Shown here: positions 12,361 through 37,418 of the stretch, in pieces | Numbering within the stretch: the stretch's first letter is position 1 | How the letters are laid out: each line of letters begins with the position of its first letter | Assembly (NCBI RefSeq): GCF_007655135.1 | Contig: NC_045130.1 | Coordinates: 28,392,605 to 28,456,604 of the forward strand | Length of the DNA: 64,000 nucleotides | Source of the DNA: Punica granatum | Lineage: Eukaryota > Streptophyta > Magnoliopsida > Myrtales > Lythraceae | Reading direction: 5' to 3' | Program-made: the position numbers and the translations under genes | The notes under the pieces: model-generated | Told to the model about the DNA's origin: nothing | What the model saw: only the letters and a program-made list of their open reading frames with translations | Database searches by the model: none

Positions 12361-12934
12361 TTTTGAAATTTTAATTTTTCTTAGCAGGAGCTCCTTTTCC
12401 GACTATAAAAAAGCCTTCATGCATCTTGTACAATCCAATGAAGATAAAATAATAAATAATATGAATAGTCATTCTAATAAGAATTGACTCTGAAATATAT
12501 TAATAATTTTTATGTGAGAGGGCATGTTATTAAGCTGTATATTTTTCTCCCAGCTATTTTTCTCTTTCGTGAAACGCACTCATGTCAACAGTTTCTGTTC
12601 ACGTGCCCTTCCAGAAAAGCTAGCCATCACTTTCTGTTAGTGAGATATTAGGTCAACGGTCTGGACACCCCTTGCCATGGCCTTACCTTTACCATGCGGC
12701 CCCATACTTATTGTCTGACTTAAAATTTTTATCGCGAGATAAATAGATTTAGTGCACTGATACTCACGCTCAAATTAAAGTTAAAAAAGATATTTTAAAT
12801 TTAATTTTCACAGGTTTGATATTGCTCGGTTTTACTGTCCCTTTTAGTTCCGTACTTTTTCTTTGCCCTGTTCCAACGAACACCCATATGGTTGAATAAA
12901 TGGTCACCGGAAAGAAGCTAAACCGAGGGAACAT

Positions 12935-12941
12935 TATAAAG
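12935..12941 (+). promoter_or_regulatory. TATA box of CRK-A
   Basis: TATAAAG, 38 bp before the first ATG. The same element occurs at the same place in CRK-B, A' and B'. Confidence 0.65.
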
Positions 12942-12978
12942 ACAAACCACTGATCACCACCGAACTTTCCCCATTAAC

Positions 12979-16854
<3,876 letters not shown>

Positions 16855-18410
16855 AAGGAAGATTCTAATGAAAAATGGGTGAGTTGTACCTATTATAAGT
16901 GCACTACACGGACAAGCAAAAGATTTTACTGAGATCACATGATTAGATGACGGTAATAGCTTGAATACTGAACTGCGAGGTGGAGTCCAGAGACCGTTTC
17001 TGCATTATATTATGCTCATAGGAATGGTCTCAAGATCCAGATCTGTTGAATTCTTTATTAGTAGCGTTGTGTATGGGACTGGATGTATCAAAAATATTTT
17101 TGAAGGAACACCTGTGAAGCTGCTTTCTTTTATTTGATTCTGAAAATTTGGTAAAGGCATGCAAAGTGGAAATCTTTCATTTTTATTGAGGTGCTCTTTT
17201 GTTGTAGTTTCGCGCGTTGTAATGTGTCATTAGGAAAGAATCCTGCCAAGTTTCATACCCATTAAGCAATTGCCCTGCTAGAATTCCCTTAGGCGAGGAT
17301 AAGTTCGAGACAAAGTGCGCCCAGGTTTTCTACTGGCACAATCCAGAATTTCAACAGCATTTTCCCTAAAATTTCAATGATCCAAAACTTGCTAATGTTT
17401 CAATTTGCTAGACCTCCAATTGTTATTTAATTATTCCATCAACTAAATCACATATCAAACAATATGAAATAAGAATTAAAAAATATTCAAGGCATATAAA
17501 TAAGAAAAGTCAGTTTTTGAAGTGACGTCCATAATGGAATTGGAATGGAAATCCTATCAAAAAAATCAATATCGAAACAATCAAACTCTAATTTGAATTA
17601 ACATTCATTCAACAAATCAAAGTTCAATCAAGAAAAATAAAAATTAGGAGAAGATCATGCAAAATTAAAATTTGGAGAAGATCATGCGAACAATGAAAAT
17701 ATCGAAGAGGGTCTTTTACTCTACTTAGATGAAACCTCTGAATTCAACTCCAAAGTTGGTATCACACTTCAGAGTATATATATTTAAACTAAACGATAAT
17801 TTTAAAAACACGCAATATTATATAAACGACTATAAGAATATATTTTTCAATTCTATATTTTGTAATAAATATAAATGGTAATTCGATTGCTATAATATAA
17901 AATTTTTTATGGATAGTAGCTAATATATAGTCCACTACATATTTTATTCTCTTATATATATTCAGTCAGGTTATATGCAAATAATATATATATTTTACTG
18001 TATAATTAATGACAAAAAAATTTTCTTATATAAATAAGCGATGACATGGTAAAACGAGAGATCTCCATTTCTTATTTTTGATGATGTAATGACGTGAAAA
18101 TTCGGCTCGATTAAAATTTTAAATAAAAATATTACTTTTAATTTATAATAAGCAACTCTACATTCATTTAAAAATTTATTTATCAATTAATAATTCTTAA
18201 TTAAAATATCACTTCTAAATTTTATAAGCAACTCTGCGTGCACTTGAAATATTTTAATACAGATTATACTATTTGAAGAGATAATTATTATATTATAATA
18301 ATGAAAAGATTCATAAATAGTGCACATAGCGTGGATATGCATTCTAATTAGTAAATATGCATATACTAGATGTAAACCCACGCTACACATGAAATTTTAA
18401 GATAAAAAGA
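16855..18410. other. CRK-A 3' region, AT-rich
   Basis: The 3' flank is collinear with 37419-39436 and its first 200 bp resemble the CRK-C 3' flank (62563-62843). It should hold the 3' UTR. No further gene seen. An inverted repeat (AGCGTGG against CCACGCT) spans about 18329-18386. The copy in duplication 2 carries a solo LTR that is absent here. Confidence 0.5.
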
Positions 18411-18517
18411 ATGGTCATTTAAGTCGTGTCCCCGTCTCTCCCTATCCTATAAATGTCCATCTGTCTGCCATCGATTAATCTTTTCCACATGCTTGACTTA
18501 AAAGTTGACTTAGTCAA
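18411..18517 (+). promoter_or_regulatory. Conserved upstream block with W-boxes, CRK-B
   Basis: It has the same block as upstream of CRK-A, followed by TTGAC at 18493 and 18505 and GTCAA at 18513. Three W-box cores lie within 25 bp, about 1.6 kb before the ATG. Confidence 0.55.
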
Positions 18518-19836
18518 TGGAATGGACTTCCCTTCCCGGCCCCAGCACTGTCGAGAGCTGTCAATCCTATATTGACAAATTAGGAAAAAAATCACTTTTA
18601 TAAGAGATTATAATCTTCTGGGTTGGAGATCACATTCGCTTATAAGTCTAATTGATATTTTATATGGTATCATGACGGATCATATTTTCGCACGCTCGTG
18701 AGTCATGAGGGCTCACACCACGCCAGGCAGAGTATTAAGAACAACCTAAAGTACGCTTCGTGTTAATCTTCACTCACCCGAGCACGAAAGAAGAGCTCGG
18801 CTCATTATTAGTTGTTGACAGAGGTGCTTGAGGGCACGTGACAGATGATGTTTAGTATGAAAAAGCACATGTTGTCACGTAAGAGCTGGTGTTGAGAATT
18901 GTAACTTGTTAATACCATATTAGAAATTAAAAAGAAATTATTAGATTTATAAGAGACTATATATCATAACCTATTAATTCGAGTTTTTGAATTGAAAATG
19001 AACTCAATCACTTGTAAGCTTAATTGTTATTTTACATGCGCAAGGGTAAAATTCTTTGTAATAGTATCCCATCTCCGATTGTATAAAGAAGTTTGTATTT
19101 ACCAACAAAATGTCGATTAAGCGGTAAGTAATGTCGAACTCCGTAAGGATCGAAGCACAAGTTTGAGTCTGCAGAACTTTACTTGTTGAAAGGGTACTTT
19201 TCGCCCACCCAGCGGCTATGGTTCTGCGATCAAAGGTTTTTATTTGTCACTGCCTTTCTGCGAAACTGCCGTGAGCCCAATAGCTCGGAGGTACGCTTAA
19301 GCCCTTGTTGTTCTACTGCATTATATAGTGTGGATATGCTGGGTGTTTTGACTCTTTATTTTCCTTGTGATAATCTAGGAGGTTTCAACTATGATCTTGG
19401 CTGGTAATTTTCTTGAGCATTTTTTCCTATATACCTCTTTGACTAATGAATGAAATCCTCACTATTACCAAGGGAAAAAAAAAAAAGAATGTAATAACCT
19501 TCAGTGTTTGATATCCCAGAATTTTAAAAATAATATCTCTTGTAATTTTTTCAATCGATATCAATAAAATAGTTTATATTCCTAAATGAAGATTATGGCT
19601 AGGCCTATGTTTCTTTCCGTAAAAGGTTTCTTATAACCATGATAACTGCGACTTGTTCACTTTGCGCAATCCCTAACTAACCATGATAATAAGTTTCCCA
19701 ATGATTACGAAATTGAGCACTGTCCTATATATCTAACCGGTGATTACTATTTAGCAATATAGATAGCCTTATTAGACTACTCGCTTGGGCGAGCTATGCA
19801 CCCGACGGATTAAGTACGCTAACCAAAAGACAAACA
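18518..19836. other. CRK-B upstream intergenic DNA
   Basis: Collinear with about 40118-41395 of copy 2. No gene seen; short frames such as 19183-19407 have no recognisable domain. Confidence 0.5.
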
Positions 19837-19837
19837 A

Positions 19838-20042
19838 TGATGATAGTTCTTTGCCAGTTTGCCTTGTCCAAAACGGAGTATATCAGGAACCGATGGATTA
19901 CTAGTACATTTGAAACCTTGGCAAAAATGATGACAGTTCTTTTGCCTTGTCCAAAACGGAGTAATTTGAAACCGATGGATTACTAGAACATTTGAAACCT
20001 TAGCAAAAATTATGATAGTTCTTCGCCTAGTCCAAAACGGAG
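19838..20042. repeat. Tandem repeat in CRK-B promoter, about 82 bp, 2.4 copies
   Basis: tgatgatagttct...ccaaaacggag blocks recur with AAAACGGAG at 19870, 19953 and 20034 (spacing 83 and 81 bp). CRK-B' has the block once (about 41396-41429). The last copy ends 4 bp before the TATA box. Confidence 0.85.
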
Positions 20043-20045
20043 CGT

Positions 20046-20052
20046 TATAAAG
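20046..20052 (+). promoter_or_regulatory. TATA box of CRK-B
   Basis: TATAAAG, 52 bp before the ATG at 20104, directly after the tandem repeat. Confidence 0.6.
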
Positions 20053-20103
20053 ACAAAAAAACTCATTACAACCGAGCTTTCCCGTCAACGTGAAACCCCA
20101 ACA

Positions 20104-24081
<3,978 letters not shown>

Positions 24082-26995
24082 AGGGGAGATACTAATGTGT
24101 AATGAGCAAGATGCGCACGTTAGAAGGGTCATGAAATTCGATGCATTATGCATGGTAATATGTCTGAGACTACCCGTGTGTTACGCAGAGTGGCAGATGC
24201 ATGAGAAAATTAATGATGTTCAATATATTTTGTAAACGTGCTTAAATTTTCGATAAATCTTTCCATTTTTTGAAAGAGCCATTAGTAATCCATCACCAAA
24301 AAAAAAACAAAAGAACCTTTTAGGGATTTTAATTATATTAATTGTCATAATTTTGTAGATTTTAATCTTTATCAAAATGGAGCTCTATTTGGTCGCATTG
24401 CGAGGCATTTCCATTTCATATATGAGAACTATATATGGAGCCCATGCGTTGTATTGTATAGGACGTGATCAACTATTAGTTTTCTAATATAATATCTGCA
24501 TATTAAATAGTTCAAAAATTGTTATTTATAATCATTGCAAATAGAATATTAGATACTTGAGGATAATACTTGAATTTCACCGAGAAGATGTGAAAAAAAT
24601 TATATTGAAGAAGAAAGAATATGTAAATTATCATATTCGTAAATGGCACATTTACCAGATCAAAAAAGTAAAAAAAAACAAAAATAAAAAAAAGAGGGAA
24701 AGAAAAATGCAATCACAAGCAAAGAATTAACATTTTTGTAATCTCGTAGCGGCATTATTCAATGTTGATACTGATAATAAGCTGTGGGTATTATCTCCTA
24801 TTTATAATATGGTCCAATTAATAAACCCCTTCAGAAGTTACATAAAAAATTTAGTTTTATTTGGATATTATCGTAAAATACGTTATAAAGTCGTTTATAC
24901 TAAAATATATTTAAGAAATTTTATAAAGTTCAAAGAACTGAAAATATTTATTAATTTAAAATACAAAAAAATCGTGCTTTATTAAATACTTTCAGCGTTG
25001 GGTCACCATCATGCCTTCTCCCATCTCAGCCATTGGAGCACGAGTTTTTTTTTTTAAAATTTTCAATTTTAAATGCTATTTTTTAAATATATATATATAT
25101 ATATAATCCGAACTTAATTCTCATACCACTACATTATCAAAAATAAAAAACGGAGTTCTCTTACGTTGCCACTCATCTATTTACATTAAGAAAATTATAT
25201 ACTCTTACAAAGAAAGGAAATATTCTCATATATATTGTTTTAAATTTAATTAATTAATTAATTATGTAATAGTAGAATATATAAATTATATGTATAAAGC
25301 TCAAAAATATATACATGGAAAGAAAACATGCAGTAAAATATATGCATTGTATATACATCGGCCAATATATAGGTTATTTACAATGGAATCTAGTCTAATA
25401 AAGGCACTACAATAATTTACGGTATAAATTAAGCAATCTATATAAAAATTATTGCGGTATTTCAAATATTATATATATATTTTTTTAAATTAAAACATCT
25501 CTCTTTAGTTGACTATAAATATATGTTTTATACTATTCAAGTTATTCTGCAAGTAATAAATGGTAGTTTCTCGAATGAATGTCATTTCTCCTCCCTTTTT
25601 TTTTTTCTGTCCTCACTTTTTTTAATAAATTATCACATGTAGATTTTCTCCTCTATAATTGGAGCTCCCTAAGCCCCAATCCAGATTCAAGTAGTAGGGG
25701 ATTCGATTGACCCTATAGATTCAATAAACGATAGGTTCTCGAATAAATGAACTTTCTCCTTTTTTTGTGATGAATTATCATATGCTGGTTTTTCCCACTA
25801 TGTTTGAAAAGAATAAATAGTTAATTCTCGAATGAAGGTCGTTTCTCCTTTTGTATTTTTGAAGAATTTTCACATGCAAATTTTCTTCACTATGTTCGAA
25901 ACTCCCCAAGTCACGCTCTAAATTCAAGTGGTGAAGAGCTCGATTGACCCTATAGATGCTACCCTACAATGAGATGACGCCTTACTTCATAAGAACAGTT
26001 TATACAAAAAATAATTCAATTTTTTTATATCTATCTCATAGAAGTTTTGATCAACAACTTAAATTTTCATTAGGATTTTTTTTACGTTATCGATAACTAC
26101 ATTAAATGGAAAAAAAATATAGTATGAACAATTAGATATTAAATATTTTTTTATTTTCTCTAAAATAATTATTTTTTTTATAGAATTATTGCATTTTTAT
26201 TATTATGAGTCAAAAAAATCCTTGTTCTAATATTTAACTGTTTGACAAATAATTTTCTAACAACAATGACATACTACACAAATATATTGAAATATTCACA
26301 TTTAATATTTTGAATTGATGATTATTTTATCTTATTGGATATTGTACAGTTTAAAATTTTTTATTTTGCGCTAGACATAATATCTAAGAAATCAAGATTT
26401 GATACTTATGAAATTGAAAAGATATACAACTCCAAATATATAATATCCATTAAATATTGAATATAGACATATATTATTTATTATTTTATTTTTATAATAT
26501 ATAATAATCATATATATAACCAACTGCAATTTATAAAATATTATAAATAAGTCTTATTTTTCTAAGCTAATTTCTTAAATTTTGTTTCTTCTTTTTTTCA
26601 ATTCAAATATATACTTTCAAATTGTTTTATTTTTTAAATAATATTTTAGATTATGTGATTCCAACCTTAACCATACAAGGTAGTGGAGGGGCAATTAGCC
26701 TATATTAAACTTATTTGTTGTTTCTTCGGCGAAGTAAAAGCAATACTCCCCAAGACAAACAAAATCATGATGTATAATTTGATTACTATCAATATAATAT
26801 TATAACATAATTATTTTAATTGAGAAAATTTGAAAATTGTCCACTGCAACACCCGAGTTTTCATCTAGTATTTATGAAAACAAAGTTCCAAGCTTAATTT
26901 TCATCTTATCACATCATCAAAAATACAAAACGGAGTTCTCTTGCATTGTCACTATGGACTAAGGAAATTTTTATATTCTTTTTATTATTAATTGC
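24082..26995. other. AT-rich DNA downstream of CRK-B
   Basis: Collinear with 45160-48085. It contains the CRK-B 3' UTR region, an (AT)n run near 25087-25103, and degenerate direct repeats of a ttctcgaatgaatgtcatttctcc block near 25566, 25737 and 25830. A possible Helitron-type 3' end (gttttcatCTAG before T) lies near 26860-26871. No gene seen. Confidence 0.45.
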
Positions 26996-27438
26996 ATCGT
27001 ATGGGCCTCCAGCCTTTAAGCCTGCATATCTCCTCCCTTCATGAAGCTTCCACCACCTCAGTTTCTTCCTTATCATTTCCTCAACTTTTGTCTTACTTCG
27101 GGTTTGGGGTCGTTGTTCTACTCAAAGAGAAGAAATCGAGAGAGAGAGAGAGAGAGAGAGGGGGATGGAAGGAGGAGATACAGGTCAACGGAGAGATCTC
27201 GGGGGGAGAGGAAACTGGGAACGGTGGTGGTGGGAGATGGGCAGAGAGCGCTTGGGACAGCTGATCGAGGAGGAGGAAGGGAGGAAGAATTGAGAGGGAT
27301 ATGGGAGTAGGAGTGCACCTGAAGGATATGGGTTACGCTTAGGTGGGCAGTTGATTTTGCTTCCTTGAGTTTATTTTACTTTGATTGAGTCCTTCCCCGG
27401 GTAAAGTTGGAAATAACGGGTGAGGTGGATTATGCAAT
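26996..27438. other. Junction between the two segmental copies
   Basis: This sequence lies between the end of copy 1 and the start of copy 2 and is not found at either outer border. It holds a (GA)n run at about 27136-27160 and a purine-rich stretch. The overlapping frames here (about 90 codons) follow the simple sequence and look non-coding. Confidence 0.5.
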
Positions 27439-29490
27439 GAAATGAGAGGAAGGATAGGAATATGTAGAACTTGTCAAGCCTTGCGAGGAATTAGCTTTGT
27501 GTGGAGATACCGAAACGTTCAAACTCTGTTTGGGTTGTATGCTTTACTATCCATGCTCTATAGGTGCCACTACGAGCAGGAAAATCATTGATTTTGTTGT
27601 TTTTGCCAATTTCATTGCCTTGTAGGTTTTAGGGGCATATTATTCGTGATGGTTATGGTTACTATTCTCACTTTCTGATTATTTTCTTATTAACTCGAAA
27701 TCATTATTTTAATCGGCTAATTGAAATTCTCTATGAGCTTTTCATTTATTGTTTCAGTGTTTTTGTTTCGATGATGATGATGTCTCTGTTTGTAGATTTA
27801 TTTTTAGGGCCAAATTAGTATTGCTTATATCTTCTTGTAATGGTTACTAAAGTCACAAAGAAAAGTTTGAATTGATGTTTGAACCTTTTCTTCGTGGTAA
27901 TTATATTTTCATATGTTTGGTAATATTGATAGGAGAAACATCAAGGAAGAGTTGTCGCATTATATTGATTTTATGGGAATCCCGCCTTTGACTTGTTTTA
28001 CTTTGCTTGATGATGAGTTCTCCGAATTTCATGTTCAACCTTTTGACTAACTATGAGATAGGAAAGCATCTTGAAAGAACTGATTTTTGTTGGATCTCGA
28101 AGTCTTGGTAAGATATTTCAGCTTGGGTAAATTTATAGAATTTTAACATGATAAATTATGGAATAATGTTAGTTATTTGTTAAGAAAAAAGCTAGCTACT
28201 GCCCTAGGATTATTTTTAACTTGAATAACTTATTTATTGTTTATTAATAACAGTTGAAGCTAGTTAAGTCCTAAGGTTCTCAAGGACAGTTAAGTCTGAA
28301 TGAATTTCTTCCTTTGGGGTTCAAATGTGATATTGTTTGTCATAAAGAATATATGAAGAAAATGAATATATTTTATAATTGTATTCTTGCTATTCTTATG
28401 ACTTATAGGAGTTGAAGAGATTGAAACTTTGCATCTTGATGGCTTGGCTTCATTAAATATTTTGGGAGTTTGGTGAGTACTCTATTCCATTGTAAAATAA
28501 TATTACAATTATATGAAGTAACTTGAGAATAATTAATATTGCAACTGCTAGACACTGAGAGTTTGGCCTTGGTTTGTTGTGTGAGAGATATCGCTCTTTA
28601 ATGTTCTATTTAGTTATGAGATGATGTGATGTGATTTTCTGTGATGATATTGCTCATTTGCTTATAGCCATGAGATGTACAGACTGCAGATATAAGAAAG
28701 GACGCTAGATCGCTGATCTGACCGGATATAAAATGGACGCTAGACCGTTGATCCAATGGGATACAAACAGGATGCTATAGTCGCTGATCCAGCGGGATGC
28801 AAACTGGAGGGTAGACCATCAATCCGATAGGATATAAAAACGGACGCTAGATCGCTGATCCGGCGGGATATAAAATGGATGCTAGATTGGAGGTTTGAGG
28901 ATGGGTGGCCCCAATTATGAGAGGTGATTTGGGGAGTTATGGAGGAGCTGATTGAAATATGTGTGGTCATAGTACCGTCATAACTCTGTCACGAGTATTG
29001 CCACCCTATGGCTAGCTTGTGATGGTTAGCAGAGCTTTATAAAGTTGTTCTGATACTACTAAATGCTTTGTGATGAGTATTTGCTTGATGTATGTATGCT
29101 ATTGAATCACGTGTAATGGTTACAAGAATTGAGGTTATAAAAGGTATAAAATTTGTGGATTCTGATTTATTATATGATTGTATAGATATTTGCAGATTGA
29201 ATGATATTGGTTGATGGATTTGTATATGGCGTAAGTTCTATTCATATCTCTATAAATATATATATATATATATATTAAATATTATACATATATAAATACA
29301 TATTGGGTTATTTGAAAATTTATATTTATTTATATAATTCATTTTACTGTGGAATCTTGTCCTCACTGAGATGTAGCTCACACTCTATTTATTATTTTTT
29401 CAAATGGAATAGGGATTTAGCTTGGTCGAGCAGAAGAACCGTTTTTGTTAGCGGGGATCAGCTTCGAAGATTTCCTAGATAGTCTTGTTT
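27439..29490. other. Duplicated non-coding segment
   Basis: Matches 2865-5243. Many stops in all frames. It contains the minisatellite at 28703-28890 and an (AT)n run near 29255-29275. I do not recognise its origin; it may be old retrotransposon or lncRNA-like sequence. Confidence 0.45.
28703..28890. repeat. Minisatellite, about 36-bp unit, about 5.3 copies
   Basis: Homologue of the array at 4119-4270, with one more unit. The 76-codon - strand frame across it is a reading of the repeat. Confidence 0.75.
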
Positions 29491-29689
29491 ATTTTATAAG
29501 TAATTGAGTTATTATAAGAGAAATTTGGAATGTTATGACCTGAAATTTTTGTATAGTTATTTCTTTTGATAATTGGAGATCATTAATAATCTATTGGGGT
29601 GTTTGATATGTGATTGACTTAATGAAATAATTAATTTACAATTAAAGGTCTAGCATATTGAAATATTAACAGGTTTTGGATTATTGAAA

Positions 29690-30415
29690 TTTTAGGAGAA
29701 ATGCAGCTGAAATTTCGGGTCGTGATATACTCTCGGAATATTACCTGCAAACCATACAGCCTTGTACCATGGGACACTAGACCACATCTTTCTAATCTTG
29801 CATGCATTTGATGTAAAAAAATGTCTAGAAAACCAGCAGACAGTTTCTTGCTGCAGTAGCTGTATATATTGAGCCAACCTTTATATGGACAGACTTTGAA
29901 GTTCATTTTTTGCGGTAGCTGAATATATTGAGCCAATATTTATATAGACGGAGCTTGAGGAGCAGCATACATAGCCAGTAATTTGAGGATCTTTTCAATG
30001 TGTGTACAATATCTAAGCGTAACTCACTCCGATACTATATTAAATTCTCATTGAGAATATACGGGCTCATGGCCATTTCTACTTTAAAGTTCAAGCTATT
30101 AAGTGGTGGTACCCAGGTCACTTATAAATTCATGGATATTCCTTCATTTTTTCAATGTGGGAGTAGGCTATTTTGCCTCTTAACAACCCGCATCCTTGCT
30201 TGAGTACAATACTGACAGTGTCCCTTTCCTTTACTGTGGGGAAACACCTCAATCCTCCAGTGCAATAGTCAACTAATGGTCCCACTAGTGACCAATGATC
30301 ATACCAGAACGATGTATGATCCTCGTCTCCTAACTTATTCAAAATCAAAGGCCTCGCCAGTTTTCTTAGCTGCAGTAATTTCCTCCGACTCCACGGACAG
30401 TCGTTAGGAATATTA
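29690..30415 (-). mobile_element. Decayed LINE fragment, copy 2
   Basis: Same remnant as 9606-10320. The pieces LGDEDHTSFWYDHWSLVGPL and WSSVPWYKAVWFAGNIPR are better preserved here and fit the reverse transcriptase zinc-binding region. Several frame breaks. Confidence 0.72.
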
Positions 30416-30991
30416 AGGGATCAAAAGCATCGGCCTCTAATTTCTATATGTCTAACTTCACTATGATTTCATAACTTTCTCCCCTCTACTGACATTTGTC
30501 TGGAATTGATGATAAAAGGAACTGACGTCCAAAAGCTGGAGATCTAAGAGAAATGGGCAACCTTGTCTTTGATCTTTTTGGGCAAATGAGAATTGATAAC
30601 AGTAGCATGATCAGAATCAGAAGACAATGACATATATAAGCACCATAGCTTATTTTACACGAATATTTGTGATAATTGTTGTTTAGAATAATTGGTATAT
30701 ATATATAATCTAACCTTTTCTTTTTCTGAGGTTACTGATGTATCTACACTTGAAGTATGTAAACATGGATACCCCAAACTATTGATGTATCTATCCTTGA
30801 ATTACGGATCGGCCCACTAAAGGGTATAGCTCTCTCAAGGTAGATTTTCTCCAGTTACAAGACTCAAACTCGAGACGGAGAATAAGAGTCGAACTGCTTG
30901 AAACAACTCACATTGGTGTAATAATATTTTTTTTTATCTAAATAATTGAATACCTAGTTTTGTTGTTTTGGAAACTCCATAGGGAATATAA

Positions 30992-31236
30992 GGGACCGTT
31001 TAGATTCAAAGTTAAAGTTACTTTGATTTTGATTTTGATTGCGGAAAATGACAAATGAGATGTGGTTATAAATTTGACTTGGGAAACGTGTGTTTTTGTT
31101 GTGTAGTGTGTTGAGTTAAAGTTAAAGTTAAAATTTTTGAATTGGGAAATGTGTATTTTTGTTGTGTAGTGTGTTGAGTTAAAGTTAAAGTTAAAGTTAA
31201 AGTTAAAATCAATTGTCTTTGAATCCAAACGGGGCC
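30992..31236. mobile_element. Tourist-like MITE (245 bp)
   Basis: TAA target duplication (30989-30991 and 31237-31239). Copy 1 reads AATATAATTAATTAC through the site (about 10894-10908), an empty site. Near-perfect terminal inverted repeats: GGGACCGTTTAGATTCAAAG and GGCCCCGTTTGGATTCAAAG. Inside, a block of about 55 bp is repeated twice and a GTTAAA hexamer is tandemly repeated, which gives the NFNFNF reading on the - strand. Confidence 0.9.
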
Positions 31237-31239
31237 TAA

Positions 31240-33490
31240 TTAATTACATGGAAAACCAAAGGCACTTTCCTATGAAAATAAACACTGGCCACTAGATGAT
31301 CGTAAGGCTTGGAGAACTGTATTCAATCTCAAGGTGACCAGCCGCGGAAATGGAAGTGGCAAAGGAAACGGCAAAGGAGGAAAAGGGAAGGGCAAGGGAG
31401 GCTCTGGTAGATTGTTTTTCTTGTGAAGGATCTTCATACTCATATTTTTTTTTTGTGAAAGATCTTCATACTCTCCAGGAGCTTATGCGTGGCCCAGTTA
31501 ATGACGGTCTTTATTATTTCTACCCGAGAGGCAGGTACACTGACAGTCCTCAGGCTCATCTCTCCTCATCTAGTTCCAATGTCTTACAGCGTCAACGTCT
31601 AAAATCTAGATAGAATAATAATAATAATAATAAAAAGCAAATCTTAATCCTATATAAAATTTTCGATAAAGAATAGAAACATTTCATGAAAAATATATCA
31701 TAGTAGATTTAATCCCTCATGTATATCTTCGATAGCTTCGCATAGATCGTGCTCTAAAATCGAAAATCTATATCAGGAACAACTGCTTAAAACCCACAAA
31801 TTATACATATGATGTTGGATTCAATTAGATGTCCAAAAATCGTGTCGAAAATTTTACCTCCATTATTGGTTGAATGGCCTGTTTCAATTCACAGCTCATG
31901 GCATTGCCCGCGTGAAGCTGGGCTCATTCACTAGTATACATTATTTACCAAGCATCTTTAGATGAGGTGCAACAAAGTGGAATAGGAAGAAGATCTTCTG
32001 ATTGTGGCATAAATCGAATTACAGACGAGATGATCACTCTGGAACCAATAAGAGTAAGCTAGATTTAGAACGATTTTATCACACTAACTTTTATAATTTT
32101 GGAAAGACCATTAAAGCCTGGTTGAATTTCACTATAATTTCATGAAGTTCGAGGATGGGTTTGAACATATGACACTAGCTAGTTAGACAGTTATCACTAG
32201 GTTATGAAAGAACTACAGTGGTTTATGAAGGAATTTTCTTAACGGTTTGCAATAACCCTCAGTCCAAACAAATTTTAGGTTATATTCACGTGTTTCCAGA
32301 CGAGCTTATATGTCTCGTATTATAGGATACATGGAATCATGGCTCAATGCTTGGGCCGGCTCGGATTTAAACCGGAGCTCCTCAATAGAAAATAGTTGAA
32401 CTTGGGATACCAACATTCAATCTCATGGTTTGGGCTGGGCGGGCCTTCCAATTGATGATTGATTAGAATTCGGATCAATCTGCATCAGAGTAAATTAGAC
32501 GGTGGGAAAGGTCAAGCTTTAGCGGCCAAGAAAAAGAGAGAAAGGTCAAAGTGTTATTGTCAGGTAAGTCAGTCATTTGAGTCGTGTCACCATCTCTCCC
32601 TATCTTACACGTCCATCTGTCTATGTCCGAGTGCCCTGATTGATCAAATTGTCCACAAGTCTGACTTGGGATTATAAGAAACGCTTGACTTTGACTTTTT
32701 GACTTTTGGTTTTCGCTAAGTAGGAGTTCCCTTCCTGACTATAAAAAAGGCTCACGTATAATATACGACTATACGGAGATAAAACTAGAAACAAATGAAT
32801 ACGAATAGTCCTTTCGATAAAAATTGAATTTGAAATATATTAATGATTTTTTACGTGAGAACGCGTATTATTACATTATATATTTTTCTTTGAGCTATTT
32901 TTTTCTTCCGTGAAAAGCACTCATGGGAGAGGAGGGACGCACAGAAGAGTTTATTAACAATATCTGCTCAAGTGCCCTTCCAGAAAAGCTGGCTATCACT
33001 TTCACTTTCTATTAGTGAGGTATTATTTCGGCATCTCTATCGCCTTCCGTGTTGACTTAGGTCAACGGACTGGGCACCCCTTGCCATGGCCTTACCCTTA
33101 TCTCGGATTCCTGACCATAGATTCAATTCTCCAAGCTGGATCAATACAATATCATCACTAGATCCGTGTTGTTTCTTTCCGTAATGTAAGTTTCCGCATA
33201 TCTTGTAAAGGCTTCGCTCATGTTCTCCGGGATGGAACGAGCGTTCTATGCAAACCATGCGGCCCCATATTTATTGTCTAACTTAAATTTTTTACCATGA
33301 GATAAATAGATTTAGTGCAGTAATACTCATACTCAAATTAAAGTTGAAAAAGAGATTTTAAATTTAATTTTCACGAGTTGGATGTTGCCCGGTTTTACTG
33401 TCTCTTTTAGTTCCGTCCTTTTCTTTTGCCCTGTTCCACCTAACAACCATATGGTTGAATAAATGGTCACCGGAAAGAAGCTAAACGGAG
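31240..33490. other. CRK-A' upstream intergenic DNA
   Basis: Collinear with 10900-12930. It holds an (AAT)n run near 31614-31633 and the promoter block below. The frame at 31350-31613 is the counterpart of 11011-11271 and is not conserved as a protein. No gene. Confidence 0.5.
32571..32704 (+). promoter_or_regulatory. Conserved upstream block with W-boxes, CRK-A'
   Basis: The shared block is followed by three TTGAC cores at 32685, 32691 and 32699. A further inverted pair TTGACTTAGGTCAA lies near 33052-33065. Confidence 0.55.
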
Positions 33491-33497
33491 GGAGCAT

Positions 33498-33505
33498 TAT
33501 AAAAA
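33498..33505 (+). promoter_or_regulatory. TATA box of CRK-A'
   Basis: TATAAAAA, 36 bp before the first ATG at 33542. Confidence 0.6.
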
Positions 33506-33541
33506 CAAACCACTGATCACCACCGAACTTTCCCCGTTAAC

Positions 33542-37418
<3,877 letters not shown>

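Larger units (their letters stand above)
9423..12930. repeat. CRK-A upstream region (duplicated)
   Basis: Intergenic DNA collinear with about 29491-33490. It holds the LINE remnant (9606-10320), an (AAT)n run at about 11275-11307, and the conserved promoter block (12231-12360). The frame at 11011-11271 is low complexity. Its other frame is Gly/Lys-rich (GNGSGKGN-like), which could be a decayed retrotransposon gag tail, but this is weak. No intact gene. Confidence 0.6.

Noticed and set aside
31350..31613. Possible retrotransposon gag tail (Gly/Lys-rich alternative frame)
   Set aside because: It is too short and low-complexity, and no CCHC knuckle is visible; kept only as a remark.
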